Assembly (NCBI GenBank): GCA_045107005.1
Contig: JBGCFP010000053.1
Coordinates: 1-61,941 of the forward strand
Reading direction: 5' to 3'
DNA: 61,941 nt
DNA from: JBCCMA01 sp045107005
GTDB lineage: Bacteria; Pseudomonadota; Gammaproteobacteria; Steroidobacterales; JBCCMA01
The translations under genes and the position numbers were made by a program. The number at the start of each line of letters is the position of its first letter. Within the stretch, counting starts at the first letter, position 1. Under the pieces are notes generated by a model that worked only from the letters and a program-made list of their open reading frames with translations, had not been told where the DNA came from and searched no databases. Positions 53,343 through 61,941 of the stretch are shown piece by piece.

Positions 53343-55049
53343 TTATTCGCTCGCCGCCGCCTCCAGCAGCGCGACGAGATTCCGTTTCGCCTTGTGGCGC
53401 ACTTTGAGATCGGCAACAAATGACGCAAACACCTGCGGCCCCAGGCGATCAAACGTCGCTCGCTGCGACCAGATAATGGACACCGTCTCCTTGTACGCCC
53501 AGTTCTTCTTCTGGGCGATGGTGGCTTCCACGGCGCAGTCAATCAGCTGGGTGGCACGCACCGGCTCGTCCGTCTCGAACCATCGCGCCATCTCGAGCAA
53601 CCGCTTTGCATCGCTGACGTGTTCCACCACTAGCGCAAACGCGCCGTCCGCGTCGCCTGATTCGAACGCCAGCTCGGCGAGCAACTCGGCGCTTTGGCTG
53701 CGCCCGGGACTGCCGGTATTCAGCTGCCCGCGCAACGCCGCGTGCAGATTGCGCAGTGTCTTGGCGGAGGATCCGGTGTTTTTTACCAGTGCCTGGAGGT
53801 CACGGTAGGCCGGCAGCGACGGCGCTGCCAATACGACTCTAACCTGCGCCGCAACGGCGTCGTCCCACTCGCAGCGCGCTCGATGTATGGCGACGCGCAG
53901 GGCGTGGTCGTAATGCCCCGAGTGCGCCCTGGCATCGGCTTCATCCAGCATTTGGAGGGCGGCATCCAGATCCGGCTTGCGCAAATACAGACCGGCCAAT
54001 CGATAGCGATCGAGCGAGCCACGAAGATTGGCTTTCTCCAGTGCAATCAAGGCATCGACATCGTCTCGCTGTGTCGCGTCGGTCCGCAGCAGCTCGACCA
54101 GCACCGTGCGGTGAAGCCCGAACAATTCGTCTTCGCTCGTGCCGTCAACTAAGGCATCCAGCCGCCGTCCCGCGCGGTCGAAGAAAACGGCCCGCACCCG
54201 AGGCTCCAGGACCTGCCAGAATTCGCTCATGCCTTTGTCGAACAAGTCGTACTGTTCGCGCAACACCCGGTCCAGCAAATAATCGGCTTTGCGCTCAACC
54301 GACCAGTCCACGTGCGCCAGCGCGACGGCAAGCAGAGCGCGCAGTCGGTCCTGTAAAAACCAACGATTGCCGTCGGAATCATCCACGCGCTCGAGTACGC
54401 TCTCGTAACGGTCCAATGCGTATTCCGCCACGTTGATCAACGTGGCGGGCTCCATCGCAGGTGCCACCTGCAGCAACCCATTCATCGCCGTGACCGCCTT
54501 GGCAAAATAACGACGCACCAGCGGACGCTGCCAGATCTGGCGCAGTGGCATGGCCGCGGTCACCATTTTGCGGGCGCGGCGCACGTTCATCGCACCCGCC
54601 GCGATGTCCGCGTGCAGCTGCAGACGTTCATTCAGGTCGGGCAAGTCGCGCGCGGCGTTCGCCACCACTTCAATTAATTTTTCACGCGGCAGGTCATCGA
54701 GATAGAGTTGCAGACGCGCTTCAGGCGCCCCGGCTTGCGCTGCTGCGCGCTGGGTCTCGCGCGCATCCAGTGCCAGCGCCACCGCCACACAGTGTTCACA
54801 AAAATCGAATCCGTCCGACTGGGCGCAACTGCAGTGCCCTTCAAACCCGCGCGGCGTGCGCCGAACTTCAACCTCGTGGCGATCCTCGGCCGTCACCACA
54901 GCGGTGGTCCGCTTGGACGTGATTTTTAGCTCGGCTACGCGCCCGTGCCGGTAGTGGGCGGCGCCGCGTTCGTAAGTCGGATCGCCGACGTGCAGGCGCA
55001 ACGCCGTCTCGGCTTCGCTATTGAGTTCCTGGCTGGGTTGGTCGGTCAT
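53343..55049 (-). CDS. SWIM zinc-finger protein
   Basis: 568 residues. HCSCAQSDGFDFCEHCVAVALAL fits the SWIM motif CxC...CxH. The N-terminal segment (LRLHVGDPTYERGAAHYRHGRV) is common in SWIM proteins; the remainder is helical and TPR-like. Such proteins bind DNA or proteins, and often accompany helicases or kinases. It lies 37 bases from the Ser/Thr kinase gene in the same direction, so joint function is possible. Confidence 0.82.
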   Translation of the reverse strand: MTDQPSQELNSEAETALRLHVGDPTYERGAAHYRHGRVAELKITSKRTTAVVTAEDRHEVEVRRTPRGFEGHCSCAQSDGFDFCEHCVAVALALDARETQRAAAQAGAPEARLQLYLDDLPREKLIEVVANAARDLPDLNERLQLHADIAAGAMNVRRARKMVTAAMPLRQIWQRPLVRRYFAKAVTAMNGLLQVAPAMEPATLINVAEYALDRYESVLERVDDSDGNRWFLQDRLRALLAVALAHVDWSVERKADYLLDRVLREQYDLFDKGMSEFWQVLEPRVRAVFFDRAGRRLDALVDGTSEDELFGLHRTVLVELLRTDATQRDDVDALIALEKANLRGSLDRYRLAGLYLRKPDLDAALQMLDEADARAHSGHYDHALRVAIHRARCEWDDAVAAQVRVVLAAPSLPAYRDLQALVKNTGSSAKTLRNLHAALRGQLNTGSPGRSQSAELLAELAFESGDADGAFALVVEHVSDAKRLLEMARWFETDEPVRATQLIDCAVEATIAQKKNWAYKETVSIIWSQRATFDRLGPQVFASFVADLKVRHKAKRNLVALLEAAASE

Positions 55050-55086
55050 CCGTCGGACGATCACTCACTGGTTTTGCCTGCCGATT

Positions 55087-57492
55087 CTATTGGACAGACG
55101 CGTCCGAGACAAAACCGGCCTGCAGTCGACGCAGCTCCGTGCGTGTTCTGTCGAGCTCTTTGCTCAACCGCGGACTGTCTGGATCACGCTCGACCAGTAT
55201 CTCGCGCAGCGTCAGCGCCTCTTGATAGCGCTCGATCGCGCGTTCATTGCTCTGATCGAGTACCAGTGCCTCAGCCAGATTTTCCAGCCCGATGGCCAGC
55301 GTGCGCCGCGCGTTGGCGTTGGCGCTGTCGATATTGAAAAGACGGCGATAGACCGCCAGCGCCTCGCGATATTTTTGCAGCGCCGCGGAGAGATCACCGC
55401 TTCGTTTCAATACGTCGGCAATCATCTCGATCGCGACGCCCGAATCACGCTGAATATCGGTGTGGTCAGTATTCGCCGCGGCAAGACGCGCGCGAATATC
55501 GGCAGAGCGCGTATACCATTCCAAAGCAGCGTCTATGTCCTCCTCGACCATGGCCATCGTACCCGACCGCTCGAGCAGCACGCCCAAACTGCGCAACAGT
55601 TCGGGTTCGTCTGCCCCCACATCGACGTCGTCGAACAGTGCAAGTCCCTGGGCGTAGTGCGCAACGGCCGCCGACGCATCGCCAATGTTCGGGTGCGAAG
55701 GGTGACCGGACAAGTCACCGAGATTAGTGTGGCTATAGGCCATGCGCATGCGAACTCTCGCGTCCTGTGGATTGGCAGCGAACAATCGGCCAAACAGTGC
55801 ATGACTGGTTTGAAGCTCCTGCATGGCGGCTTGTGCCTCACCTTGCCATGCCATTACGTCAGCCAGACGCTGATGAATGAGCGCGCGGGTCATTACGTTA
55901 CTGTCCGTTTCATCTTCGACCTGTTGCGCGATCACCAACGCTCGCCGGTAGTTCTCGAGTGCCAGGGTCGATTCACCCAGATTCGCGTGAATCGGCAAGC
56001 CCTGGACATCTGCAAGGCGTTTGTAGGACAACGCCAAATCCGCCAACAGCACGTCGTTGTGCAGTCGGCGCCCGGTTAGTGTGGCGTCGCTGCCGGCCAG
56101 TTCATCAAGATAGCGCTGAGCGGCAATGACGATGTCGCGGCGCGCGGTGGTTGACCCGGGTAAATCCGCCACTTCGTCATAGATGTCACCGAGCACCACT
56201 TGCGAAAAATCATGCAGATCAACAAACCGCTTTTGCGCAATGCGCGCCTGCCACAGCGCGATACTCAAGCCAAATGACAGCGCAACCAGCGTCGCAGCCA
56301 GTGCGCCAAACGCAATCTTGTGCACGCGAATCAACCCTAAGGTCCGCGACAGCAGAGAATCCGCACGTGCCGCGATGGGCCGGCCCATACGATAGCGACG
56401 CAGGTCGGCGCGCAACGCGTCAGCCGACGCATAGCGCTTGTCAGCATCGGGGTGCAAAGCGGTCGCCAGGATTGTGTCGGCGTCGCCCTGAAACAAGCGG
56501 CGCAGGCGCGCCGGCGATATGCTTCTTTCCAGCGCCAGCGCATCGATTCGTTCCTTGTCGCGGTCGCGTACGACCAGTTCACTCGCTCGCGGAACGGTCT
56601 TGCGACCGAACGACTCGAGCAGGCTGCGCGGCGTTTTGGTATCAAGCTCATAGGGCTTGCAACCGGTCAGAACCAACGTCGCGAGCACGCCCAACGAATA
56701 AATATCGCTGGCGGTGGACACCCGGCCTTCGAGGATTTGCTCCGGGCTCGCAAAATCCGGCGTCAACGCGTGTTGCCCAAACAAGGTCGTCAAGCCGCCG
56801 CCCTGTTTTTCCTCGGGCAGCTCGATCAATTTTGCGATGCCAAAATCCACCAGTTTTGGAATGCCATCGGCAGTGACCAGCACGTTCGACGGCTTCAGGT
56901 CCCGGTGAATCACCAGGTTCTGATGCGCGTGCTGCACGGCGAGCGCCACTTTTTCAAGCAAGGCGAGTCGCGCGTCGACCGTTAGTCGTTGCTCGTTACA
57001 GTATTGGTCGATCGGAACACCGTCGACCAGTTCCATCACCAACCAGGGCATCCCCTTGGCGGTCGTACCGCCATCAATCAAACTGGCGATGTAAGGATGA
57101 CTCAAACGGGCCAGCACGCGACGCTCCAAATCGAAACGCAAACGCAGCGACTCGGTGACCACTTGCGCCCGCAGCAGTTTCAACGCAACGGATTGCTCAA
57201 ACGGAGCGTCCACGCGGCGCGCCCGATACACGGTGCCCATGCCGCCGTGACCGATGGTTTGCTCCACTTCGTACTGCCCTATTTGCTCACCAATTTCGAC
57301 GCCGCCGAGCAGGTTGGAGGGCAGTGGGTTGTCGCGACTCTCGGCACGAACAAGGAGGGCTTGCACGTCGTCGATCAGCGCTTCATCGGCGTCGCATTTT
57401 TCTGCCAGCCACGCATCGCGCTCGGTTGGCGCAAGGTCCAGCGCCTCTTCGCACAGCTGGAGAATTTTGAGTTGACGCAGACTGTCGGTCAC
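55087..57492 (-). CDS. Membrane Ser/Thr protein kinase with TPR-like C-terminus
   Basis: 801 residues. Gly loop GHGGMG (81-86), catalytic Lys105, HRD 196-198, DFG 217-219 and TPDFASPEQ make an active Hanks-type kinase. A membrane helix lies at about 393-414. The C-terminal ~380 residues form helical TPR-like repeats. In this class the TPR part would be outside the membrane. GTG start without a good ribosome site. No sigma-ECF gene, a common partner of this class, is adjacent. Confidence 0.9.
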   Translation of the reverse strand: MTDSLRQLKILQLCEEALDLAPTERDAWLAEKCDADEALIDDVQALLVRAESRDNPLPSNLLGGVEIGEQIGQYEVEQTIGHGGMGTVYRARRVDAPFEQSVALKLLRAQVVTESLRLRFDLERRVLARLSHPYIASLIDGGTTAKGMPWLVMELVDGVPIDQYCNEQRLTVDARLALLEKVALAVQHAHQNLVIHRDLKPSNVLVTADGIPKLVDFGIAKLIELPEEKQGGGLTTLFGQHALTPDFASPEQILEGRVSTASDIYSLGVLATLVLTGCKPYELDTKTPRSLLESFGRKTVPRASELVVRDRDKERIDALALERSISPARLRRLFQGDADTILATALHPDADKRYASADALRADLRRYRMGRPIAARADSLLSRTLGLIRVHKIAFGALAATLVALSFGLSIALWQARIAQKRFVDLHDFSQVVLGDIYDEVADLPGSTTARRDIVIAAQRYLDELAGSDATLTGRRLHNDVLLADLALSYKRLADVQGLPIHANLGESTLALENYRRALVIAQQVEDETDSNVMTRALIHQRLADVMAWQGEAQAAMQELQTSHALFGRLFAANPQDARVRMRMAYSHTNLGDLSGHPSHPNIGDASAAVAHYAQGLALFDDVDVGADEPELLRSLGVLLERSGTMAMVEEDIDAALEWYTRSADIRARLAAANTDHTDIQRDSGVAIEMIADVLKRSGDLSAALQKYREALAVYRRLFNIDSANANARRTLAIGLENLAEALVLDQSNERAIERYQEALTLREILVERDPDSPRLSKELDRTRTELRRLQAGFVSDASVQ

Positions 57493-57635
57493 GAGCTTGT
57501 TCTTTTTGTTTTTTTGATTTTGATTTTTGGCAGCAACACGGCGATTGGTCTCGACCGCAGTTGGCTAGCGCTTTTTCTACATCCGAGTATACACGGCGCG
57601 CAAACCAAGACCGCTTACGCCCTTTATGTAAAGCG
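57493..57635. promoter_or_regulatory. A-rich leader and -10-like element of the kinase gene
   Basis: On the minus strand TATACT (57591-57586) is a fair -10 about 90 bases before the GTG. The leader between is A-rich near the start (about 57531-57497) and has no strong ribosome site. Confidence 0.35.
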
Positions 57636-58109
57636 TTAGACGATATTAAGTGAGACCGCGTCACCCATACCAATGGTGCCATCGGCAACGACACGGGCCG
57701 TCAACCCACCGTGGCCCCGAACCGCGTTGTAGCCGCCCGCGCCGAGCGTTTGCTCCATGAAACTGCACGGGTGACACAACCCGGTGATTTCCAGTATCGC
57801 GCTACCAACCGTAACGTGGCGATTTTTCAATGCCAGCAGATTGATCCGCTCAATCACGAGATTGCGCCGCAAAAGCTCAGGTGCGACACCAGCGCGTCCG
57901 AGACATCGAGCGATGACCGTCAGATGTTCCGCCTGGATCAGCGTGACCTGTCGCTTGCCGGAGCGGCCGCTGTAGCGATCGCCGATCAAGCCTTCCTTGG
58001 TACTGGCTTCCACCCGGTCAACAACACGCATGGGCTCGCGTCGGCCCGGACGCAATCCAATCCACACCACGCTGCCAGTCTGCGGCAGTGTGTCCAACAG
58101 CGATTGCAT
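57636..58109 (-). CDS. MOSC domain protein
   Basis: 157 residues. LRPGRREPMRVVDRVEAS, GLIGDRYSGRSGKRQVTL and LEITGLCHPCSFME (conserved Cys) match MOSC domains, which bind molybdenum cofactor or carry sulfur. ATG chosen; a GTG at 58154 is possible. Reading direction agrees with the kinase and esterase genes; probably not functionally linked. Confidence 0.85.
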   Translation of the reverse strand: MQSLLDTLPQTGSVVWIGLRPGRREPMRVVDRVEASTKEGLIGDRYSGRSGKRQVTLIQAEHLTVIARCLGRAGVAPELLRRNLVIERINLLALKNRHVTVGSAILEITGLCHPCSFMEQTLGAGGYNAVRGHGGLTARVVADGTIGMGDAVSLNIV

Positions 58110-58175
58110 GGATTGATTCGACACAGTTTTGCTCGGGCAGGATCGACACGTCACGTAGCGGCAACGCGCCGAGCG

Positions 58176-59627
58176 TTAGAGATAATCGGGTGGCGTCACC
58201 GTATCAATAATGACAACACCATCGTACTCCTGATGCAGGATCAGAGGGACCTGCCAACTGCCCCACGCCCAGGTCGGTGTGGATTGCGTCAACCAGGCCG
58301 CGCCCGCGTCATCGCGAGTTGCGTTTTCAATATCGAGAAACAACCAGGACAGCCGCCGGCTGTAGAAAATGGACTCCAGACTAAAGTTTACGGGCGCACT
58401 GACCTGCTGCAGCGAGCGATCGTTAAACGCGTGTTGCCCGCGATACATGTAAAACCCGATCGTGTAGAGCCGCGACGCCAGTTCGGCGTGCACCAGAGCG
58501 CCCATGTTGGCGTCGGGCAGAAACCCGGTGCCCTGATGGCGCAGATGCGCATTGTGCGCCCAGCCGATAATGCGCTCGTTGGGGTAAATGCGGGTCGACA
58601 ACGCAATGAGGTTAGCAGCCATTCCGCGATCACGCGCTCGACCGCCCTGCTCGACGAAAAACAGTTCGCTGATCTGCTGCGCGTAATCCGGACTGGTGCG
58701 CGCGTACTGCGCCGCAATCAGTACGTCGCGTTCGCTGAATTCTCCGTCTGCCGTAATCACAGACTGATTCGCGAGCAAGTAGTCCGCCAGCAACAGATAC
58801 GCGTTCCGGAACACGGGCAACTGTGCACCCAGCCGGCCGATCGCACCATCGGTCGCCGTCGATGCCGCCCGCGCGGCACTGGTCAATTGCGCAAACTCGC
58901 GCTCCAGGCCCACTACCTCCTCAGCGTAATCGGGGGACACTTTGCCAACCAGCGCTGCGGTTGCACCGGCGCGCAGTGCAAACGCTTCACCACTTGCCTG
59001 GACATCAAAACCGGTGATGCGCAACGGCGTGCTCGTGGACTGTGTCGCCACCAGGTAGTCGAACAATTCGGCCAGCGCCGCGGTCTGCCAAACGCCAAAC
59101 AGGCAGCTTCGCAACGCCCCTGCCGGTTGATTGCTCTCAAGGCGGCGCTGCGCGTTTTCGCAATCAAACAAGCCACCTTCAAACGCGAGTACGTTAAAGC
59201 CCTGCTCTTCGTGCAGGTACTTGATAAGGCGAATCTTGGCCTGCGAAAACTCGCGCACGCCGTGGCTGCTCTCGCCAAGCATCACCAGTGATTTGTTTTC
59301 GATTGATTCGCGCAAAAACACCAGGTCAGAAAAATCGTCGTCAGCGGTGAGTGAACGAATGATTTTCGCGTTTTGGGCGAACCACGTCGCGGTGTCATCA
59401 TCGACCAGCGCACTGGAGGCATCAACCGGCGTGCGCAGCTGCGCGTCGGTGAGCAGCCCTGTAGCCACTGGAGGCGGAGCCACCGGTGGTGTGGCGACTG
59501 GCGTCGAATCGCCTCCTCCGCCACCACAGCCGGTCGCTAGAGCCAGCGCGCAAGCAAGCACCACAGCGTAGCGCGAGCGACGGTTCAGACGCGAATTGCG
59601 GGGCAAACGATTTGCGCTTTTCTCCAT
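58176..59627 (-). CDS. Erythromycin esterase family lipoprotein
   Basis: 483 residues. Lipobox ATGC (Cys34), then a Gly/Pro linker. LGESSHGVREF, LAFEGG, IIGWAHNAHL and GALVHAEL are the erythromycin esterase (EreA/EreB-like) motifs, with catalytic His in SSHG. Most chromosomal members have no shown macrolide activity, so the substrate is unknown. Surface or periplasmic placement is unusual for Ere enzymes. Confidence 0.85.
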   Translation of the reverse strand: MEKSANRLPRNSRLNRRSRYAVVLACALALATGCGGGGGDSTPVATPPVAPPPVATGLLTDAQLRTPVDASSALVDDDTATWFAQNAKIIRSLTADDDFSDLVFLRESIENKSLVMLGESSHGVREFSQAKIRLIKYLHEEQGFNVLAFEGGLFDCENAQRRLESNQPAGALRSCLFGVWQTAALAELFDYLVATQSTSTPLRITGFDVQASGEAFALRAGATAALVGKVSPDYAEEVVGLEREFAQLTSAARAASTATDGAIGRLGAQLPVFRNAYLLLADYLLANQSVITADGEFSERDVLIAAQYARTSPDYAQQISELFFVEQGGRARDRGMAANLIALSTRIYPNERIIGWAHNAHLRHQGTGFLPDANMGALVHAELASRLYTIGFYMYRGQHAFNDRSLQQVSAPVNFSLESIFYSRRLSWLFLDIENATRDDAGAAWLTQSTPTWAWGSWQVPLILHQEYDGVVIIDTVTPPDYL

Positions 59628-59892
59628 GCTCCCACAGTACCTGAGCTTGAGTGTATTCGCCGAGCCCAACGTGGATGGACGCCGCCCTTGAAATTAGCTC
59701 GCTCATAGGCGGCAGCACAGTGCCCGCCAAATGGCCCTGAGCCAAACAATTCTGCGCAGCTAAGCCCCAACTCCCTTTTTCTGACACCTACCTGAGCCCA
59801 GACAACGGAACCGGTCCCGCGGCTTATTTCTTCTCTCCGCCGGGGACCGCTGTGCGCCAGCGCCACCGGCCAAGTCGACTAACGGCTGGCAG
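59628..59892. other. Intergenic region with weak hairpin
   Basis: 265 bases between two minus-strand genes. CGGTCCC (59812-59818) and GGGACCG (59843-59849) can pair around a 24-base loop, a possible weak terminator of the ALDH gene. No ORF or promoter seen. Confidence 0.35.
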
Positions 59893-61329
59893 TCAAACGA
59901 TCGACAAGCTGTGTGAGATGTTCTTGGTGACCATGTAATTGTGCAGCCCTTCAGTACCGCCTTCACGTCCGTAGCCGCTGGACTTGACGCCGCCAAACGG
60001 CGTTTCCGGCAGGGACGCTTCTAACGTGTTGATCGACACGTTGCCGGCTTCAATGCGCTCCACCATCTCGTCGACGTAGTCTGCGCGATTGGTAAAGCCG
60101 TACGCAGCCAGGCCGTAAGGCACTGAGTTGGCCAATTGAATCGCTTCGTCGAGCGAACTCACCGGGTTGATGATCGCCAAAGGACCAAACGGCTCTTCCT
60201 GCATCACGCGGGCATGATCAGGGACGTTGGCGAGCACGGTTGGCGCAAAGAAATAGCCCGCGCCGCTCAGTTTCGCACCACCGGTTTTGAGCACCGCACC
60301 ACAGCGCGTCGCGTCATCGACCAGCTCGGTCAGTGCTTCGATACGTCGACCGTTCGCGAGCGGTCCCATTTCGGTCGCCGGATCAGTGCCGTGTCCCACC
60401 ACCGTTTGCGCGGCACGACGCACGAACGCCTCGGTGTACTCGTCGAAAACACTCTGATGAACGAAAAAGCGCGTTGGCGACGTGCACACTTGCCCGGCAT
60501 TTCGCATCTTGCGCACGGCGCCGGTGGTGGCCGCGTGCTCGACATCGGTATCTTCACAAACGATGACCGGCGCGTGGCCACCCAACTCCATGAGTACCGG
60601 CGTCATGAACTGTGCCGCCAGTGTGGTCAAATGGCGACCGACCGCCGTGGAGCCGGTGAAAGCCACGAGTCTCACCGCATCCTGCTTGATCAGGTGATCC
60701 GAGATTTGTGCCGGTTTCCCGAAGACCAGGTTTAGCACCCCGGGTGGCAAGCCGGCGTCGTGCAACGCGCGGGCAATGTGCATCGCACCTGCCGGCGTTT
60801 CTTCCGCCGCCTTGAGAATGATTGAACAACCCGAAGCAATCGCGCCGGCGACTTTGCGACACGGCTGACTCATCGGAAAATTCCACGGGGAGAAAGCAGC
60901 GACGACGCCAATTGGCTGATGATGCACCGTGTACCGAACGCCCGGTGCACTGGGGATGACACGACCGTAGGTACGGGTGGCCTCACCCGCGTCCCACTCG
61001 AAAAATTCGCAGCCGCGAATGACCTCTTGTCTTGCCTGACCGAACGGCTTGCCGTGCTCGGCGGTGATCGCTGCAGCAATCTCATCCTGACGTTCACGCA
61101 TCAACGCCGCGGCTTTCATCAGTACTTGCGCGCGGTGCGCCGGCGAGGCTTTGCGCCAGACTTCGAAACCGCGGACGCTCGACGCCAGCGCGTCATCCAG
61201 ATCGCTAATGCGCGCGCGCGGCAATCGGCCGATCTGCTCTTCCGTTGCGGGATTGACGACGGGCAAGTCGTCGCCGGTCTTGCGCCACGCTCCGTCGATG
61301 TACAGGTTCAGATCCGGATAGTCGCTCAT
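59893..61329 (-). CDS. NAD(P)-dependent aldehyde dehydrogenase (succinate-semialdehyde type)
   Basis: 478 residues. N150 in FSPWNFPMSQ, E249 in LMELGGHAP and catalytic C282 in NAGQVCTSPTRF are the ALDH active site; FTGSTAVGRHL binds the cofactor. NAGQVCTSPTRFF resembles succinate/glutarate-semialdehyde or alpha-ketoglutarate-semialdehyde dehydrogenases. A LysR gene lies 106 bases upstream in the same direction. Confidence 0.88.
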   Translation of the reverse strand: MSDYPDLNLYIDGAWRKTGDDLPVVNPATEEQIGRLPRARISDLDDALASSVRGFEVWRKASPAHRAQVLMKAAALMRERQDEIAAAITAEHGKPFGQARQEVIRGCEFFEWDAGEATRTYGRVIPSAPGVRYTVHHQPIGVVAAFSPWNFPMSQPCRKVAGAIASGCSIILKAAEETPAGAMHIARALHDAGLPPGVLNLVFGKPAQISDHLIKQDAVRLVAFTGSTAVGRHLTTLAAQFMTPVLMELGGHAPVIVCEDTDVEHAATTGAVRKMRNAGQVCTSPTRFFVHQSVFDEYTEAFVRRAAQTVVGHGTDPATEMGPLANGRRIEALTELVDDATRCGAVLKTGGAKLSGAGYFFAPTVLANVPDHARVMQEEPFGPLAIINPVSSLDEAIQLANSVPYGLAAYGFTNRADYVDEMVERIEAGNVSINTLEASLPETPFGGVKSSGYGREGGTEGLHNYMVTKNISHSLSIV

Positions 61330-61435
61330 GATGTTGTGCTTTTTACGCTTATTTCGCGGTAGCGTCACACGCGCGCGCAGCACCAATCAAGTGAATTGAA
61401 TGAATCCAGCTATCGGATTTCCGAATAGCAAAGAT

Positions 61436-61941
61436 TCAAGCACTCAGAGGGGTCCTGGCGGCCTGGCGCAAGGCCTTGAGAAAAACCAGGCTGGCCGGCG
61501 ACAGCGTATCCTCACCGCGGTGGGAAAGACCAACCGGCCCGTTGCCGAAGGGCACTTCCCAGTTCAGACGCACCAAAACCGCCTGGCGAACATCCTGCGC
61601 AACCACCTGGTTAGGCATCAGGCCGATAAGGTCACGCGTCTGGAGCAGTGAGCGATTGGTGAGATACGACACCGATTCCAACACGGTTGGTGGAACGTAC
61701 TGCTGCTGATCCATGAAAAACTGATCCACCTGACGACGCAGCGTGGTCTCGAGCGGCGGCAGGATCCAGCCAAACGGTTTGAGCCGGGCAAAACGCAAAG
61801 AGCGACTTTTCGCGAGCGGATGCTGGTGGCCAACGACGGCGACGATGCGGTCGTCGAGCAGTTTCTCCTGCACAAGCTTGGTTCGATGCCGGTACGAGGG
61901 CAGTCGCCCAACGATCATGTCGATGTCGCCAGCGAACAGCT
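61436..61941 (-). CDS. LysR-type regulator, substrate-binding domain (partial)
   Basis: Open to the window edge: about 168 codons of the C-terminal effector domain (LFAGDIDMIVGRLPS, GWILPPLETTLRRQVDQFF, IGLMPNQVVAQD). The N-terminal helix-turn-helix lies outside. GDIDMIVGRL is typical of the GbpR-like LysR branch. Same direction as the ALDH gene; it may control it. Confidence 0.82.
   Translation of the reverse strand, partial: LFAGDIDMIVGRLPSYRHRTKLVQEKLLDDRIVAVVGHQHPLAKSRSLRFARLKPFGWILPPLETTLRRQVDQFFMDQQQYVPPTVLESVSYLTNRSLLQTRDLIGLMPNQVVAQDVRQAVLVRLNWEVPFGNGPVGLSHRGEDTLSPASLVFLKALRQAARTPLSA

Noticed and set aside
59812..59849. Hairpin after the ALDH gene as a firm terminator
   Set aside because: Only seven paired bases, a 24-base loop and no T-run.

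Overview
The window is GC-rich (about 58-60% by eye), densely coded DNA of a free-living, probably marine, heterotrophic proteobacterium. YaeQ, YeiH, the FdhD/YdeP pair, a TonB-dependent receptor and many outer-membrane-type lipoproteins favour Gammaproteobacteria; that is inference, because no rRNA or tRNA is present. I saw no insertion sequence, phage gene, CRISPR array or integrase. With the starts chosen here no gene-free stretch exceeds 300 bases. Coding is very tight: many genes are joined by ATGA/GTGA/TGATG overlaps, and three convergent pairs share a 4-base tail-to-tail stop overlap.

Layout. 1-9770 (all minus): a cell-surface glycan operon with GT2 transferase, SDR epimerase/dehydratase, cupin 3,5-epimerase, a DRL/homoserine-dehydrogenase-like SAF oxidoreductase, glucose-1-phosphate cytidylyltransferase, PIG-L deacetylase, polysaccharide pyruvyltransferase, a secreted FG-GAP repeat protein and a Wzx-type flippase cut by the window edge. 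10054-13572: VOC protein, then a coupled acyl-CoA dehydrogenase / APH-kinase / ThuA operon resembling a split ACAD10/11. 13734-19195: secreted dockerin-like/Kelch-like protein, YaeQ, sterol-desaturase-family hydroxylase, FkbM methyltransferase, serine hydrolase lipoprotein. 19197-23689: NSS symporter with a 35-residue small subunit, divergent from YeiH, sulfite dehydrogenase and cytochrome c. 23686-32276: a carbohydrate-type catabolic locus (MocA-type dehydrogenase, aldo/keto reductase, TfdA-type dioxygenase, LacI regulator, TonB receptor, sodium/solute symporter) with a LacI-type palindrome before the receptor gene.

32497-46195: BNR-repeat dockerin-like protein, YdeP/FdhD molybdoenzyme pair, deiodinase-like lipoprotein, penicillin-acylase-family lipoprotein, histidine phosphatase, DUF1499 protein, SulP transporter with tandem universal stress protein, and an outer-membrane barrel. 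46227-51660: fructosamine kinase, divergent from a tyrosine-catabolism operon (HPPD, VOC, FAH) and a 5'-nucleotidase lipoprotein. 51657-61941: DUF3052 protein, third dockerin-like secreted protein, SWIM-finger protein, membrane Ser/Thr kinase with TPR-like tail, MOSC protein, erythromycin-esterase-family lipoprotein, aldehyde dehydrogenase and a LysR regulator cut by the edge.

Most worth following: the glycan operon with its unexplained sugar chemistry and coupled FG-GAP protein; a TSP3-plus-dockerin-like cassette reused on three unrelated secreted proteins with a shared GPS ending; the LacI-type operator and its locus; the split ACAD11-like operon with ThuA; and the sulfite-handling module.
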